Source: Tamarix chinensis (taxonomy: Eukaryota > Streptophyta > Magnoliopsida > Caryophyllales > Tamaricaceae). Taken from it: a stretch of DNA of 64,000 nucleotides. Below are positions 21,683-35,000 of this stretch, in pieces. A model generated the notes under the pieces. The model was not told where the DNA came from. It saw nothing but the letters and a program-made list of their open reading frames with translations, and searched no databases. The position numbers were made by a program, and so were the translations under genes. Location: the NCBI GenBank assembly GCA_030549775.1, contig CM060174.1, positions 18,153,193 to 18,217,192 on the forward strand. The letters run 5' to 3'. How positions within the stretch are numbered: position 1 is the stretch's first letter; every line of letters begins with the position of its first letter.

Positions 21683-22652
21683 TTTTCATTTTAAAAAAAT
21701 GGTAAATTATACAATCTCGTATATGTCCTCAAAGCATAAGCAACCTAAAAGGAAAAAAAATCACATAAACTAGCCTAACTAGTCGATCGGTCTGGTCTAA
21801 CCTATTATACTCCAAAATCCTAATATAGGAATTAAAAATAAAATAAGGATTAATGGGTAAGATTTAATTAAATATACCATTTTTAGTAAAATTATGATAT
21901 TATAATGAACATAGTTAAAGCTAAAAAGGAGGAAAATAATATAGGTATCGAATTAGTGGAAGCTAGAATAATATACTAAACTAAAATATATTTTAAGTAA
22001 ATTATAATAATAATTTCTAAATTAATAAAAAAATTAATTATTTATTTTTACTAATTTTATTATTTCCAAAATTCAAAAAAAAACTCAAAACACCCTAATC
22101 ACCTAACATTTCTTTATTTTTTTCTTTTCCCCTTTTCTCTCCTTTTCTTCCTTTTCTCTTTCTTCTTCCTTTTTCTCATTTTTCTTTCTTTTTCCCTTTT
22201 TCTCACTCACTTGGGCCCCATATAGCTTGGCCCAACCCTCTCCTCTCCCCCTCATCTCCTTTCCTTCCTCGCATAACCCACTCCCTTTTTTCTTTTTTTC
22301 CCTCTCATTGGCCCAACACCACTCCTCCCTTTTTCCTTTTTCTCTCCCTCTCTTTTCACCCCTTTCCTTTCCCGCCCTCACCCCTACCTCCCATCTTCAT
22401 GACTAGTGTGCGTTGTTACAATTTTTGTAGATCCTCCTCCCTTCCTTTCCTCTTTCAACCATGTAGGTTATATAGCTGGCAAGTCCCCTACATGGTCCCC
22501 ATTTCCCCTACACATCCATCTCCCTCACTTACACCGACCCCCTAGGAATCTACCCTCGTCACAGGCCTATACCACTTGCCATAGCCAGTTGGTAGCCACC
22601 TACTCTCGCCTTTTATCCTCTTATGTCCCTTATCCTCTTCTCCCCCCTTGTG

Positions 22653-22660
22653 CCTATAAA
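22653..22660 (+). promoter_or_regulatory. LTR TATA box
   Basis: cctataaa followed by a pyrimidine-rich stretch, in the position expected for the core promoter of the LTR-like insertion. Confidence 0.4.
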
Positions 22661-24609
22661 ATCCCTCCTTTCCCTCTTCTCCCCTCTATTTTCTCCCTCA
22701 TTTCCATCCTATATCCTTTTCTCCCGTCACCTCATTAGACACTACCATCACCACCATCGTGCCACTCTACCATCCCAACTTCATCCCTTCCTCTTCCATA
22801 CACTACCCTCCACCAAACAAGACCTCCCCCTACTCCTAACTTTCCCTCCTCTTCTCTCCCCATCTATGTAAAATGGGCAGTTCGAGCTACCTTTTTGTAC
22901 CCCTTGCTAACCCTTACGTCGCGGCCACCGTCGTAACCACCATCTCCATTGCCTTCGTTTCCGCCTAAAAAACCACCCTTACCATCCCATGTCACCCATT
23001 TCCCTTTTCTATTCCTCCTTCCTCCTCTTTTCCTCTCCTTCACTCTCGACCACCACCGCTGCCTCATGTGCTGTCGCGATGCCAGACCACCACCACCACC
23101 ACCACAACCCCATTTGACCAAAAAACCCTACCATCTAAGAAAACCTAACTTCTCTCCCCTTTTGTAACCCAAAAATCTCTCCTTTTCTATTACCAATACC
23201 TCCACCACCTTTGCACCACCACTGCCACCCTAACCTGCTACTCCCTCTTTAGTTGTGCCTTTAACCCTTGTATTTATTTATTATGATTATTTTAAATATT
23301 TTTCCATCATTAACCTTATCATTATCTCATTAATAATATTTAGTTTGGAACAATAAAAGGAAAAGGATAAAGGTATAGGAAGAATGTTTAATATTTAGTA
23401 GTCCATTTTTATAAGTTGTGAACCAAACCCTTCTTATAAGGAGGCATATGATTCGTGCTCCAATCTCGGTGTTCTATTAGGTAAGGATATGGTTAAGGCT
23501 TTGTTTTATTATGATTTGTGTGATTATGGATGTAATGATATGTGTTGTGTATTATATGTAAATATGGACAAAAATGTGTGTAGTGTAGCTTTTTTTACAT
23601 GGAGCTAAGTTAATTTTTGTATGGTTTATGATGTGTGATATGGGTGATATGAATTATATTTTGTAGAAATGCTCTTATGTATGGTTATTATGGTATGACA
23701 TGCATGCTAGGTAGCCGTAGGTGGTATTGTGAGGTTGTGGGGATATAAAAGAAATAAAGAGAGTGGGGTGAATATGGAGAAGTGGAAAAAAACCTAAGTA
23801 CCTTATGCCCTAAGGGTGACAAAATAAGTGAAGAATGATCATAAAATAAGGGTCGAAGTAAGTCTTGCATGGTAAGTGTAGGCCTTCATGGGGTGGCTAG
23901 TTCTTGCATGGCGGAAAATTTGGTTTAAGGTTTAAACATGGTGAAGAAAGAGTACTTTGGTTTATTGGAGTATTTTGGGAAAAGATAGTACGTGGGTTGG
24001 TAGAAGAGTGTATGGGAGCTCAACTAGGGTTTTTAGGGAAAAACCCTTAGTAAGGGAGTGTTGTAAGAGGGTTCATAGTGATTGTTTTGAGTTAGGCTTG
24101 AGATTAGGAGGGTGTCTTATGAAGGGGGTGAGTCGAGTGGTAAAGAGGGTGGAGCGTGTGTTTGAAGGGATTGTGTAAAACAAAAGAGGATCATTAGGGT
24201 TTCGGGGTGGCCAACTAGGATTTCTTGATCACATGTGGAAGATGGAGAGAAGGGTGGTGATTTTTGGAGTAGGTTGAGTGGAGTGATGGTGCTAGAATCA
24301 AAGGGGTGTATAGGTCATGTATGACAAAGAGAGGTTAGAGCCACAAAGGCCAAATGAGGGTTTCTAAGGGGAAAATCTAGTAAGTAATGGTGAGCCTTGG
24401 TAGAGAAATAGGAAGTAGGCCTTGAACCACATGCATAGGGACTTTAGATTCATGGTGAAAAAATTTTGTGGAGTCTTAGGGAGTGTAGAGGTCTCAAGTT
24501 ATGGGATAGGGATTATTTATGGCGTCTGGGGTGGAATAGTGAGAATGGAAAGTCCTTCAGAGTATGGATGTATGGTAGGGAATTAATTATTTCATAAGAT
24601 GCGAATAAA

Positions 24610-25005
24610 ACACTAACCATTTAAAGTGGAATATTATTGAACCAAGCCTAAACTGATCCACTGGCAAAAATAGTGGCCAGGTGCATTCTGCCTTAGAGAT
24701 CGATCCACCAACAAATAATAGTGGCAAGGTGTGTTCTAGGTTGGAGTGTTTTCCAATCCACAGGCTATAATAGTGGGGGATCTCAAGCTTATTAAATCAA
24801 ACCTTAAATGATAACAAGTCATGGGAAAAATAATAATCTCTTATAATGGAACACCACATAAGTCAGGGCCAAATCGATCCACCAGCGAGAGTAGTGACTA
24901 GGAGCATTTTACCCCGGTGACCAATTCCCCGACAAATATTAGTGACTAGGAGCGTCCTGTCTTAGAGTGTATTTTGATACACTAGCTATAATAGTACGGT
25001 TCCCA
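24610..25005. repeat. Diverged tandem duplication of about 225 bp inside the LTR-like insertion
   Basis: Two units (24,610-24,790 and 24,838-25,005) each read: atccac-cagc, 'agtgRctaggagcat', 'tag(a/t)gatcgatccac', and 'ggctataatagt'. Each unit also contains the 'tagtg.c.agg.gc.t' phrase twice. Such repeats are common in the 3' half of Del-type LTRs. Confidence 0.65.
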
Positions 25006-25639
25006 TAATTGCATGGATATAAGTTGAGAGATGTGTGAAGAATCTATTGATGGCCTAAATTTTAATAATGGTGATTAATTGGAATGACTTATTGCATGCA
25101 ATACCTGCCTCTTTCATGTTATGCTCTGTCTTAGCCATATGACGACCTCACTTAGTACGTAGTATAATGATCACCCCTTTTATGGGTACTACTCATTCAC
25201 ACAAGCAGTGGCCCTTCCTGAGTTTTTATAGGTAGGAGATGATGGTTATGATGACTTCAATACCTATTATGCCTTGGGAGGGGCTGACTGATGACCTATT
25301 GTACCTATTGTGGGATCCAAGAGGGTGTTCTCCACACTTATCCTTTTCTATTTTACTATTATTTTTGTTTCCTCTATAGTAGGCATGTTTTTATTTAATT
25401 TCAATTTCATATTAACCTAGATGTTGCGTACATTAGTTTTATTTATGAAACGTTGAACTTTTAAAGTTTAATTTGATTATTTGCATTACTACTTTTAGTC
25501 CCCTAGCCTTATTGTTTTTATGAGACTGGTTAGGGGTCATTTTTATACTGATCATGGTGGTAGCAACCTATTTTTTTACTGTATGGTTTTTTTCTATAAC
25601 AAATAAAAAAATTTAGATATAAAATTTGGGGGTGTTATA

Positions 25640-27222
25640 GAATCAGTTAATCGTTTTGGGCCAACCAATCGATCAGTTTCGCTTAACCAAACCCTTATTT
25701 TTCTTCGAACCTATTGATTAATTTGGGTAAACCATACCACTGTTCATATACCAGTTAATTGGTTCTATAGAAATAGTTAATGGATTTATGTATAGCAAAA
25801 CTAAGCTTTCTATAGGCTTATGAGTCAATGGTTTGGGTTAACTAGTTGAGTGTTATAGGAACGAATAAATTAGTTTAACCTAACCAATCAGTTGATTTTC
25901 CCTACAATAGCACCAAACAATCATTTTCATGAAAATCATGCTTATAAATATTTATCATACCACATTAGAGTATGTTTTAACATCACATAACACATTTTTA
26001 TACTACTTTAATTGTACTTCTCAACATTAACCCTCACAGCCAATATTTTCCCAATATTCATGCTTTTCACTCAAAGTTTATAATCAAACCATCCTAAATT
26101 AGTTCTTTAACCTATATATATTCATCTCATCATGTAACATCAACTTAAAGCATTTTATATCATGTAAGATTACTCAAAGCCATTTTTAGACCTTGTTGTA
26201 GGAAAAACCTTTTTTAAACAAGAAATCTCAACCAGTGAAACCCTTAAATTTCAAAAACCTAAAATAACAAGTTTTATATCAACAATAAATGCATAACATG
26301 TATAAAGTTGGGCTTGAAATGGAAGGAAAGAATGAGCATACCACACCCACTAGAAAAATAGAGGATACTTAAACTGAATCACTCAACATTTTTCCTAAAT
26401 CTAACTCTTTCTTGCTCAATAATTAAAACAAGAGGAAGCTAGAGAAAGGATTTGAAGAGTGAAGGGAATTTCACTATATGGTTCAAAGTGAAGATATGTT
26501 GATCTACCCTCTAGAGCTAGAGAAAGGAAATTCAATTCTAATGGATAAATTTTGTCCAAGATATGTTGATCTACCCTCCAGAGCTCAAATTGCTATTTTG
26601 GAGGAGTGTAGGTTAATTGGTCCATAAATGAAATTAAGAAGAGTGGTAATGGAAGGTTAATGTGGAAGGTATCTCGTAGCTAAATAGAATCAAATATGAG
26701 AGCTAAGGAATGATCTTAGAATGTGTAGAGGAGATTGGTGGAAGAATACAAAGCTGAGGTCATCTGCCTCATGCCTTAATTGTCCCAAAGAACTCATCAG
26801 ATCCATATGACATAGCATTTTTGGGCCAAATACATCATGAAAAATTTTAAGAATCTCTCAGGAACAATTATGTATGGGTTAGAAAAGTTCTATTTCAGTA
26901 TAAGAATTTTTTCGAAAAAATTAGGTTTCAGAAATATGCCTGACTCAACAAACTAGTCTATCAATTTTTCTTACCAGTCAACTATTCTACTAACAAGTCA
27001 ATCAGTCCCCCAACAAGTTTATTGCATTAATCAAGTTAAAACTATTTTGCTAAAATGATAAACCAATCAATCGATTCACCTAAAAAACTCATTAAAATTA
27101 ATTTTCCATTCTCATTTCAAATGAAACTTTAACTCAAAGCAAATCATAATACCAAATCAAAATCAAACACCAAAATTTACATAATCTCTCAATCAACACT
27201 TTATAAAAAGATGGGTATTACA
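25640..27222 (-). repeat. 3' LTR of the Tekay-like element (main part)
   Basis: The high end, ...gggtattaca at 27,222, matches ...ggggtattata at 35,341, i.e. the LTR begins TGTAATACCC on the minus strand. Similarity to 33,640-35,341 can be followed throughout, for example 'cactactttaRtRgYacttctcaacatta' near 25,995 and 33,980. The remaining piece lies at 21,683-21,802, across the insertion. Confidence 0.75.
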
Positions 27223-27246
27223 ACACTACCCCCTTAAAGAGGCTGC
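27223..27246 (-). other. Polypurine tract of the Tekay-like element
   Basis: On the minus strand the sequence reads cctctttaagggggtagtgt immediately before the LTR start, the usual place for the plus-strand primer of reverse transcription. Confidence 0.6.
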
Positions 27247-27379
27247 ATCCCCAAAGCCTATAAACATTCCAATCACATCATTTAACACATGGTAAGACAC
27301 ATATCTAATTAACACATTAAAAAAAAACGGTTACTATCCCCTTATAGAAAAAGGATTACACTAAGGTAAAACACTACGA

Positions 27380-27700
27380 AAATAACTCTAGCTACTTGGC
27401 TCTAATTTCTCCTTATCTTCCTAAGTAGCCTCTCGGTACCATGCCATTAACAAAGAACCTTCACCAATCAGATGGTCTTTATACACATGTCTCTCATCTT
27501 TGTATCCATGATGCTCACCAGTCACTCTTCATAAGTGAAAGATTTATAGAGCATTAGCGACCCTCGTCTAATAACATGTGAAGGATCCACTATATACTTC
27601 CTTAGCTAGGATATATGAAAGACGTTGTACACACACAACAATTCCATTGGTAGGACTAAATAATAGGTGACCTCACCAACATAATCTAAAATCTCATATG
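27380..27700 (-). pseudogene. Integrase C-terminus and chromodomain remnant
   Basis: Minus-strand reading gives VGNKVLLRGIN..., GKLSPWYIRPYEILDYVGEV, VYNVFHISWLRKYIVDPSHV (27,780-27,560) and then, after stops and one frameshift, LVKVLC.WHGTE..T (27,475-27,420). The last matches the 'LVKVLW..H..EEATWE' signature of the chromodomain, a histone-binding module at the end of chromovirus integrases. The domain is clearly broken. Confidence 0.65.
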
Positions 27701-28900
27701 GTCTAATGTACCATGGACTGAGCTTACCCTTCATACCAACCTCATTAATCCCCCTCAACAAGACTTTATTACCCACCTCGTAACCATTGGTTAGTCTTCT
27801 TAGATATATGTATCTCTTATGCCAATCCTAGGCTACTCTCACCCTGTCCAAAATCAATTGGATGTACCTCATCATCTCTTGGATCATTTTAGGTCCAAAC
27901 AAAAGCCTCTTGCTAATATTTTTCCAACATAAAGGAGTATGATATTTTATCCCATACAAGGCTTCAAAATGTGTCATCTCAATGCTAACGCGATAATTTT
28001 TGTTGTGAGAGAACTCAATCAAGTCTAGACAATATTCACAACAACCCTCAAACTCTAACATATATGCTTGAAGCATATCTTCCAAAGTTTGAATGGTTAT
28101 CTCTATCTGGTCATCATTAGTTGGGTGAAAGGTAGTAATCATCTTCAATTGAGTACCAAAAGTGGCTTGCAACTTTTGCCGAAAATGTGATAAGAACCTA
28201 GAGTTTCGATCAGATATGATATCCTTAGGGACTCTATTGACTCTCACAATTTGTTTTCTATAAGCATTAGCTAGCTACTCCATATTCCATGTCACCTTCA
28301 TTGGTATAAATGCATTCAATTAAGTCATAAAATCAAAAAGAACCTAGATGGAATCAAATCTACTATGGGTCCTTGGAAAACTAACCACAAAGTCCATAGA
28401 TATGTTGTTCCACTTCCACTCAGGAACTTCCAGCAGTTGCACAAACCCTATCTGTCTCTTATACTCTATCTTAACCTTCTGACAAGACAAACATTGACAA
28501 TGAATCCTACCAGTTCCTACTTCATGCAGGGCCACCAATATACCTTCTTTATATCCTTGTATAGTTGTCCTCTCGTGTGGAGAAAGAATAAGGAGTATAA
28601 TAGCGTTCCTTAAGGATCATCCCCTTAACCTCAACACATCTCTATAGCACACATCACCTACCCTGGTATCTGATACTACCATCCTTGTAGATTTAGAATC
28701 CTTTAGCTCTAACTTCTGTTATACTAGTCCGGATTCTCTTGAGCTTAATATCACTAAGATTATTAGCTCAGATCTCCTCAAATATTGAATTTGTAGAGGT
28801 AAGTGCACTCATTCTTGCCTATAGACTACCAACGTTGATCAGTTCCTTCTTTAGCTTATTGATTTCTAGGCATAGGTGATCTGAAAACATAATTACGCTC
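27701..28900 (-). pseudogene. Tekay-like integrase remnant
   Basis: Two open minus-strand pieces, 28,538-28,344 and 28,247-27,828, cover the core. The first has CLSCQKVKIEYKRQIG and then WKWNNISMDFVVSFPRT with the first catalytic Asp. The second has DIISDRNSRF with the second Asp, and FHPTNDDQIEITIQTLEDML with the catalytic-position Glu (the usual FHPQTDGQSERTIQ is altered). It also has SHNKNYRVSIEMTHFEALYGIK, typical of this lineage. About 100 bp between the two pieces are damaged, and the N-terminal zinc finger region (28,560-28,900) is heavily decayed. Confidence 0.82.
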
Positions 28901-30200
28901 AAGGAATGTGACATCTTTCAGTAAAGTGCACCTGCTACCACATTAGCCTTACCTTGATAAACTCCAACAATCAGAGCTATCTTATATTCTACTCCCTCTA
29001 GGTGAAAATGTACTTGAGGCTCTTATGGTCGGTATAAAACTTATACTAAACTCCATAGAGATAATTCAACTAGATCTTAATGGGGAACACTACCTCAACA
29101 AGCTCTAAGCCATTCTTTAGGTAGTTCTACTCATCCTACTTTAGTTGTTGAGAAGAACAAACCACTACTTTTCCATGTTACATTAGCACGCAACCCAAAC
29201 TATGATTGGAATCATCACTGTATACCTCAAAACCATTAGTTCCGCTTAGGAACATGAGCACTAGTGCTCAATTCAAGCCCTTCTTCAATTCCTTGATGTC
29301 TTCACTACACTTTTCATCTCAATAAAAATGCATGGAATTATTTAGTAGGGGAGTTAATAATCACTCAATCTTCGAGAAATCTGCCACAAAATTATGGTAG
29401 CTTATCCTAGGAATTTTCACACCTCTTTGAATGAAGTGGTTGTTGGCTAATCAGAAATGGATTGAATTTAGAAGGATCCACTGCCAATCCATCTAGAAAT
29501 ATTACATTACCATGGAAATACACTTGATCTAACTAGAACTAGCACTTTAAGAGTTTAGCATATAGCTAGTTTGATCAAAAAATTGCAAAAGTCTATATTA
29601 AGAGTTGCTCATGCATCTCTTAATCACTGGAATAGATGAGGATGTCATCAATGAACACCATGATGAACTGGTCCAAAAATGGATAGAAAATCTAGTTCAT
29701 GAGGGTTATAAAAGATATCGATGCATTATTGAGTTTGAAAGGCACTACCATGAGCTCATAATGGCCATACCTCTTTCGGAAAGCAATCTCAAGGATTTCT
29801 TTTTCTGCTATCATTAGTTGATGGTATCTTGATTAAAGATTAATCTTAGAGATCACCTTAGCTCCCTTGATTTGATTGAATAGGTTATTGATTCTTGGAA
29901 ATAGATAATAGTTCTTTACCGTCACCTATTTCAAACCTCGGTTGTCAATGCATAACCTCAGGCTCCCACTCTTCTATCTCACGAACTATACTAGAACACT
30001 CTACGAAAATATGCTCAATCAGATGTAACCCTTCTCCAAAATCTCTTCTAACTGAGCCTTGAGTCTTCGTAGGTGCCATATGGTAGGGTGCCTTAGATAC
30101 TGACATCTCAAATGGATGGAATTCCCGAGATCTCCTTAAGGAATATGTTAAGATACTTCTCGACCACTACTATCTACTCTAACGGTGCATTAGTTTCTTT
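28901..30200 (-). pseudogene. Tekay-like reverse transcriptase / RNase H remnant
   Basis: The most telling part is the minus-strand LDQFIMVFIDDILIYS (about 29,662-29,612), the catalytic FIDD form of the YxDD box. RNase H traces follow at lower coordinates: FYTDHKSLKY (near 29,040) and GKANVVAGALY (near 28,935). Further upstream, 30,150-29,670 holds decayed finger and palm sequence. Many stops interrupt all frames, and the plus-strand frame at 29,605-29,817 is its shadow. Confidence 0.75.
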
Positions 30201-30279
30201 AGTGTCTTAAACACAACACAAGTAGAGCCTATACCCTTTATGAACAAAGTTGCTCATTCCGATTGACAACATGATATTT

Positions 30280-30600
30280 ATAGAGGGATTAGGTTCACAC
30301 TCCTGATACAAAATCATAATACCCTTTGGTAATCACAAAACCACAGGTTCTTATGTGCAATTGATAAATTCCTAGTATGTCCCCAACATATTCATACCTA
30401 CTATCACATCAAAATCACACAGTTCAAGTTTTGTGAGGTTGAATAGAAATTCTACGCCCTAAATTGCAAAAACTACTCCTGTGTAGGTAACACAATAGAA
30501 GTGGATATAATACTATGAGGAGATAAGGCATCCCTAACAACAAATGGGGATGACACAAGGCACCAAATTCCAACAACACACATGATTAAAAAGTAGAGAT
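30280..30600 (-). pseudogene. Protease-region remnant of the Tekay-like element
   Basis: Minus-strand reading gives FNLTKLELCDFDVIVGMNMLGTY (near 30,445-30,380), which fits the 'L.LHDFDVILGMDWL' segment behind the aspartic protease active site of chromoviruses. The active-site segment itself is not readable. Confidence 0.6.
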
Positions 30601-30699
30601 AATAAGCATACTGGTTACTACACTAGCCTGATGCTCTACCTCTGCCTAGCTCATCACTTTCAGGTCTCCTCCCATAAGAACTCCCGTAATACTCGTTGA

Positions 30700-31660
30700 T
30701 CCTTGGCCTTCTTGTAATGGGTGGCACCTCTGACCTCTAGGATGACTAGCTCGACTAGCAACACTAGCTAGTGACGGAGAAACTCTCTAAGTTTTCGGTT
30801 GTTGTTGCTGGACAGATTTGGTACTCTAAGCTCTAGAATAGCTTCTTTGGATGATGTAACCCGAACTCAGTACTCATAAGCTATGTGACCCACAATGCCA
30901 CATCTATGGCATGTAACCGTGTTACTTCTACAATATACCCTTAGGTGTTTTGTTTTGCATTTCTTGTGGTCGTAGTACCTCTCCTCAGCAATACCCCAAA
31001 TATACCTCCAACTTCAGGCACACACCCTATGCTCTTACCATATCTAGGCATCAATCATCCTCCCAATGTCTAACAGAGTAACCCCCACTTAAAGCTCCTG
31101 ATATCTGATCCTCAGACCAATCTTGAAGTAGTGGACTTGAATCACCTCATTGGCCTCCACTTTCGGACCAAACTAGACTAAGTCCACAAATCGAGTGTAA
31201 TACTCCTTATTGGATATACCCCCTAGCTAAAGAGTCGTAGACTCATTTTACTTTTTCATTCAGAGGTGAGTTAGGTAGAAGCTAGAATGAATCTCCTCTA
31301 GGAATGGTACCCATCCCATAGGTTCTCCACTACTATATTAGACACTCCTCCACCATGTATCTGCCTTCCTCTTAGGTAGTATACCACCACGTCCACCTTG
31401 CTCTGAGTAGGGAAACCATAGGCAGTGAAAGTTTTCTTCATATCCCAGACCCATCTCTCTATAATGTTAGGGTCCTTCTGGCACTCGGAGATCAATGGGT
31501 GATGATGCCTAGCCCTCTCGAGCCAATCCTCCAAAATTAGTGCAGCTACAAGCACTAGTAGTGGTTGTGGTGATCGAATTTAACCTTCCATATCGGCTCC
31601 GACTGTCTCCACAAACGCCTCAATGTGCTTATAGTAGCAATTAGTGGCCATCAGTTTCTA
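30700..31660 (-). pseudogene. Gag remnant of the Tekay-like element
   Basis: The open frame 31,555-31,298 (-) (WLERARHHHPLISECQKDPNIIERWVWDMKKTFTAYGFP...VVVYYLRG, given here in parts) fits the capsid region of chromovirus gag, where W..E..K.F and the 'YLLRG' turn are conserved. Lower down, 30,915-30,870 encodes CHRCGIVGHIAYEY, a zinc knuckle whose last cysteine is changed to Tyr. The stretches between are interrupted. Confidence 0.72.
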
Positions 31661-32030
31661 AAGACTAGAAGTAATTAGGGGATAAATTCAATCTATCGAG
31701 TACCAGGAATCACATAATAAGTTATCATTGAGATTATCTACTGTACATTCCCGACCTGCTCTCACTCACAAACATCTTGGGTTTAGAAATACTTAAACTT
31801 CCAAGAAAAATCAAAGGGGTAAAAGATTTCAAATTAAGGGTGATAGTATCTTATGGTATGAGCTTAAAAATATTTGAAAGTGATACATTTTTAGGAAAAA
31901 AGCTCTTATAAAAATACTATGGCCTAAGCTTAGCATTTCTTAAAAGTAGAAAATCTGTAAGAAAGCATTGTTAATAACTTTTGGTATAAGGTTAATTATT
32001 TTCAAATGTGGTGTGTTTTTAAGAATTTTT
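31661..32030. other. Leader between primer-binding site and gag of the Tekay-like element
   Basis: AT-rich, no coding signal. Confidence 0.5.
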
Positions 32031-32040
32031 TTTGATACCA
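32031..32040 (-). other. Primer-binding site, initiator-tRNA-Met type
   Basis: The minus strand reads TGGTATCAAA, matching the first eight bases of the usual plant TGGTATCAGAGC primer site. It lies three bases inside the proposed 5' LTR end (tgcaac on the plus strand at 32,044). Confidence 0.55.
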
Positions 32041-32043
32041 ACC

Positions 32044-35000
32044 TGCAACAAACCAATTTTAACTATAGAAAAATTTTGTTCTAAAATAATGTGGAGTGGA
32101 AAATACTAAACACACTTAAGAAAAATGGGGTGTCACTATCACACCTAACATAGGGTAGAAGTCTTGTGCCTATTCTATATTAGATACAAGGCTAAAACCC
32201 AACCAACCAATTCAAAATAGAGTGCACAAACTTTAGTTAAATGAAAATTTAAAAGATCATTTACATGAAAGGACCTTGATGGTCCCTAACTAAGTCAAAT
32301 ATAAGAAGATAGATAAGTTAAGAATATAGGGCTGTATAAATATAAGATTAGGGCTTGACCCCAAAACCATATCCCATCACAAATAGAACAAAATTATATA
32401 GATTTCCACACTGTCAAATCCCAACCTAATCTAAGGTAGGCCCACTACTTATCATCCCTAAGAACATGCACATAGCTCTCTACTTGTGGGAATGAGCTAG
32501 TCACTGAGCAAACGAGTACATCAATATGCTACATGCTGATTAAGCTAAGTTTCCTAGATAAAAAAAAATAAAAGCGTACAAGTTTCTATCATAACACATA
32601 TATCAAGCTTAATGCATCATACTAATGTCATATAACAAAAATATAGCAATGTGTCAGGATATATTATCATGCATAACTCAGAAAACTTAGAATGTATCAT
32701 GCTTATCTTTAGAGTATAATAAAATAGATAATCACACACGTACTAAGTAGATTAATCCAGATAACCACTAGGGTTTGCTTTCCACATACATAATAGATTA
32801 GATTTTACCATTTTCTTATCCATATATTGATAGAGGCTAACATCTAGTCAATCCTTCCAATAATTAATCGATCATTCATTCAATCCATTATCTAACTTTT
32901 AACTCCAACTTTTACCTCTATTATCATATCATTATATATTATCATCCACTTATTTATCATTGACTTATTTGGACTGTGCACCACCCCATTATCTCATATA
33001 CCATGGAAGCATATCTAAAGCAAGGGACATAATGTGTTGGCTAAAGCCAATCACAATGGGCATAAGTACAACCCAAACTGAACTAATATGGACATAAGAC
33101 TAAGCTCAAGCCAACCATCTAAGTAACTATACCCTTTAGTATCGATAGTTTTTAGTACATCATTAGTGTCTAAAGTAAGAAAGGCACTAGATTCTATAAT
33201 CCCGCTAATGGCAGAGCTCAGAGGCACCAATAAAGGCTGAAATGTAGACTAAACCCTAGTTGCTAATTGAGGATTTGGTAACCTATACCCATACACCGCT
33301 CTTATCTTTCTTTTTATGTGATTATTACATTATTCATAAGGTTAACTAATCACATATGTCCCATTGAGTATACATGCATGGCATTCGCATATTTCTTCCA
33401 TATTACCCTTTTCCATCCCCCAACCATGTGTAGAATTTCCACTTATTCATAAATCATGGTCTGTTTAATCCATTCATTAGGTCACTAATCTTGATAAAAT
33501 ATGTATTTTATTCCTTTAATAATCATAAGACAATCTCATGCATAACCTTAACACATAACAAACAAAAAGGAAAAAAATCATACAAATAAGTTAAACCAGT
33601 CAATCTATCTAGTCCAACCAATGATTGGTTTTGGCTGACAAGTCAATCTGTTAGCTCGACCAAACCCTTCTTTTCCTCAAATGAATCAATTAATTTGTAT
33701 AAACTATTCAACTATTTAGAGATAAATCGATAGGTTCTTCCCAACCAATTAATGGGTTTAAGTAGAGAGCAAGAACAAGGTCTCTACAGGCTTACCAAAC
33801 AATAGGTTGGGTTAACCAATTGACTATTCTAGGAACTAGTCAATTGGTTTGACAAACCAGTCAATCGATTTACCCTACAATAGCACCAAAAAATCATTTT
33901 CATGCAAATTATTCTTATCAATCTATATCATACCACATTATAACATGTTTTAAAATCACATAACACATTTTTAGACTACTTTAGTAGCACTTCTCAACAT
34001 TAGCTCTCACAACCCGTATTTTCCTAAAATTTATGCTTTTCAATCAAAATGCATGATCTAACCATCAAAATTAGTTTAGAAAGCTCTATATATTCATGAT
34101 ATTGTGTAATATCAACTTAAAGAGTTTAATATCATCCAAGATTAGTCAAAAACCATTTTAGAAGCAAGAATTACTTACTTGATGCAGTGTAAAATTTTGT
34201 TAAACGAGAAATCTCAACCTTTGAAATCATTAACTTTAAAACCTTAAAACAATGAGTTTTGACTAAACAATTTGTGCACAACTTTTATACATTTGAACTT
34301 GAAATAGATGGAAATAATGAACAAACCATACCCATAGGAAAAATAGAGGATAATCACCTAAACCACTCAACCTTTTCCTTAATCTAGCTCTTTCTTTTTT
34401 AACAATTAAAATAAGAGTAGGCTAGAAAAAGAATTAAAATAGTGAAAGGAATTCAACAGTAAGGTTTGAAGTGTAGAGGGAGAAGGTGAAAGCTAGAGAG
34501 ATTAGTTTTTTTTTTATGATTGAAAGATAGGTGAACAAAAGGGTTGATTAGGAGTATTTACAACCAACCAATCGATACAAATCATAGTTTGGTCTAGAAT
34601 AAATTAGAAACCCTAATTCCCACCATATGAATTCTAGTTAATCAGATATATTTCATGTAATATATGTTGACCTACCCTTAATAGCTTAAATGGTAATTTT
34701 GGAGGAATGTAGGTCAATTGGTTTAGAAATGAAATGCACAAGAGGGGTACTAGAAAGTCGGTGTGAAAGGAATATTCTAGCTAAACAATGTTATGTTTGA
34801 GATTGAATTAATGATCTTAGAATGTGCAAAGGAAAAAGTAGGATGAAGACAAAGCTGAGGTCACCTCCCCCCTAATTGTCCTAATCGACTCCTCTGATCT
34901 ATCTAAGGTACTATTTTTAGGCCAAATGAATCCTGAAAATGGCTAAGAATCTCTTAAGAATAATTTGACATAGGTTAACAAACTTCCATTTCAGTTTAAG

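Larger units (their letters stand above)
21803..25639 (+). mobile_element. LTR-like insertion, probably a solo LTR of a Del/Tekay-type element
   Basis: It splits the 3' LTR: sequence matching the 5' LTR (33,590-33,640) stops at 21,802 (ggtctaacc) and resumes at 25,640 (gaatcag). The insertion begins tattatactccaaaatcc and ends tttgggggtgttata, which fit mutated TGTTATACTCC...GGTGTTACA LTR ends. It has an AT-rich start, then a C-rich part with a TATA box, then repeats of the 'gtgaccaggtgcattc' kind, and no coding domain. Its proline/serine-rich frames (22,406-23,167) come from C-rich sequence. No clear target-site duplication is seen. Confidence 0.62.

Noticed and set aside
22406..23167. Long Pro/Ser/His-rich open frames on both strands
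   Set aside because: They come from the C-rich part of an LTR, overlap one another in several frames and show no domain.
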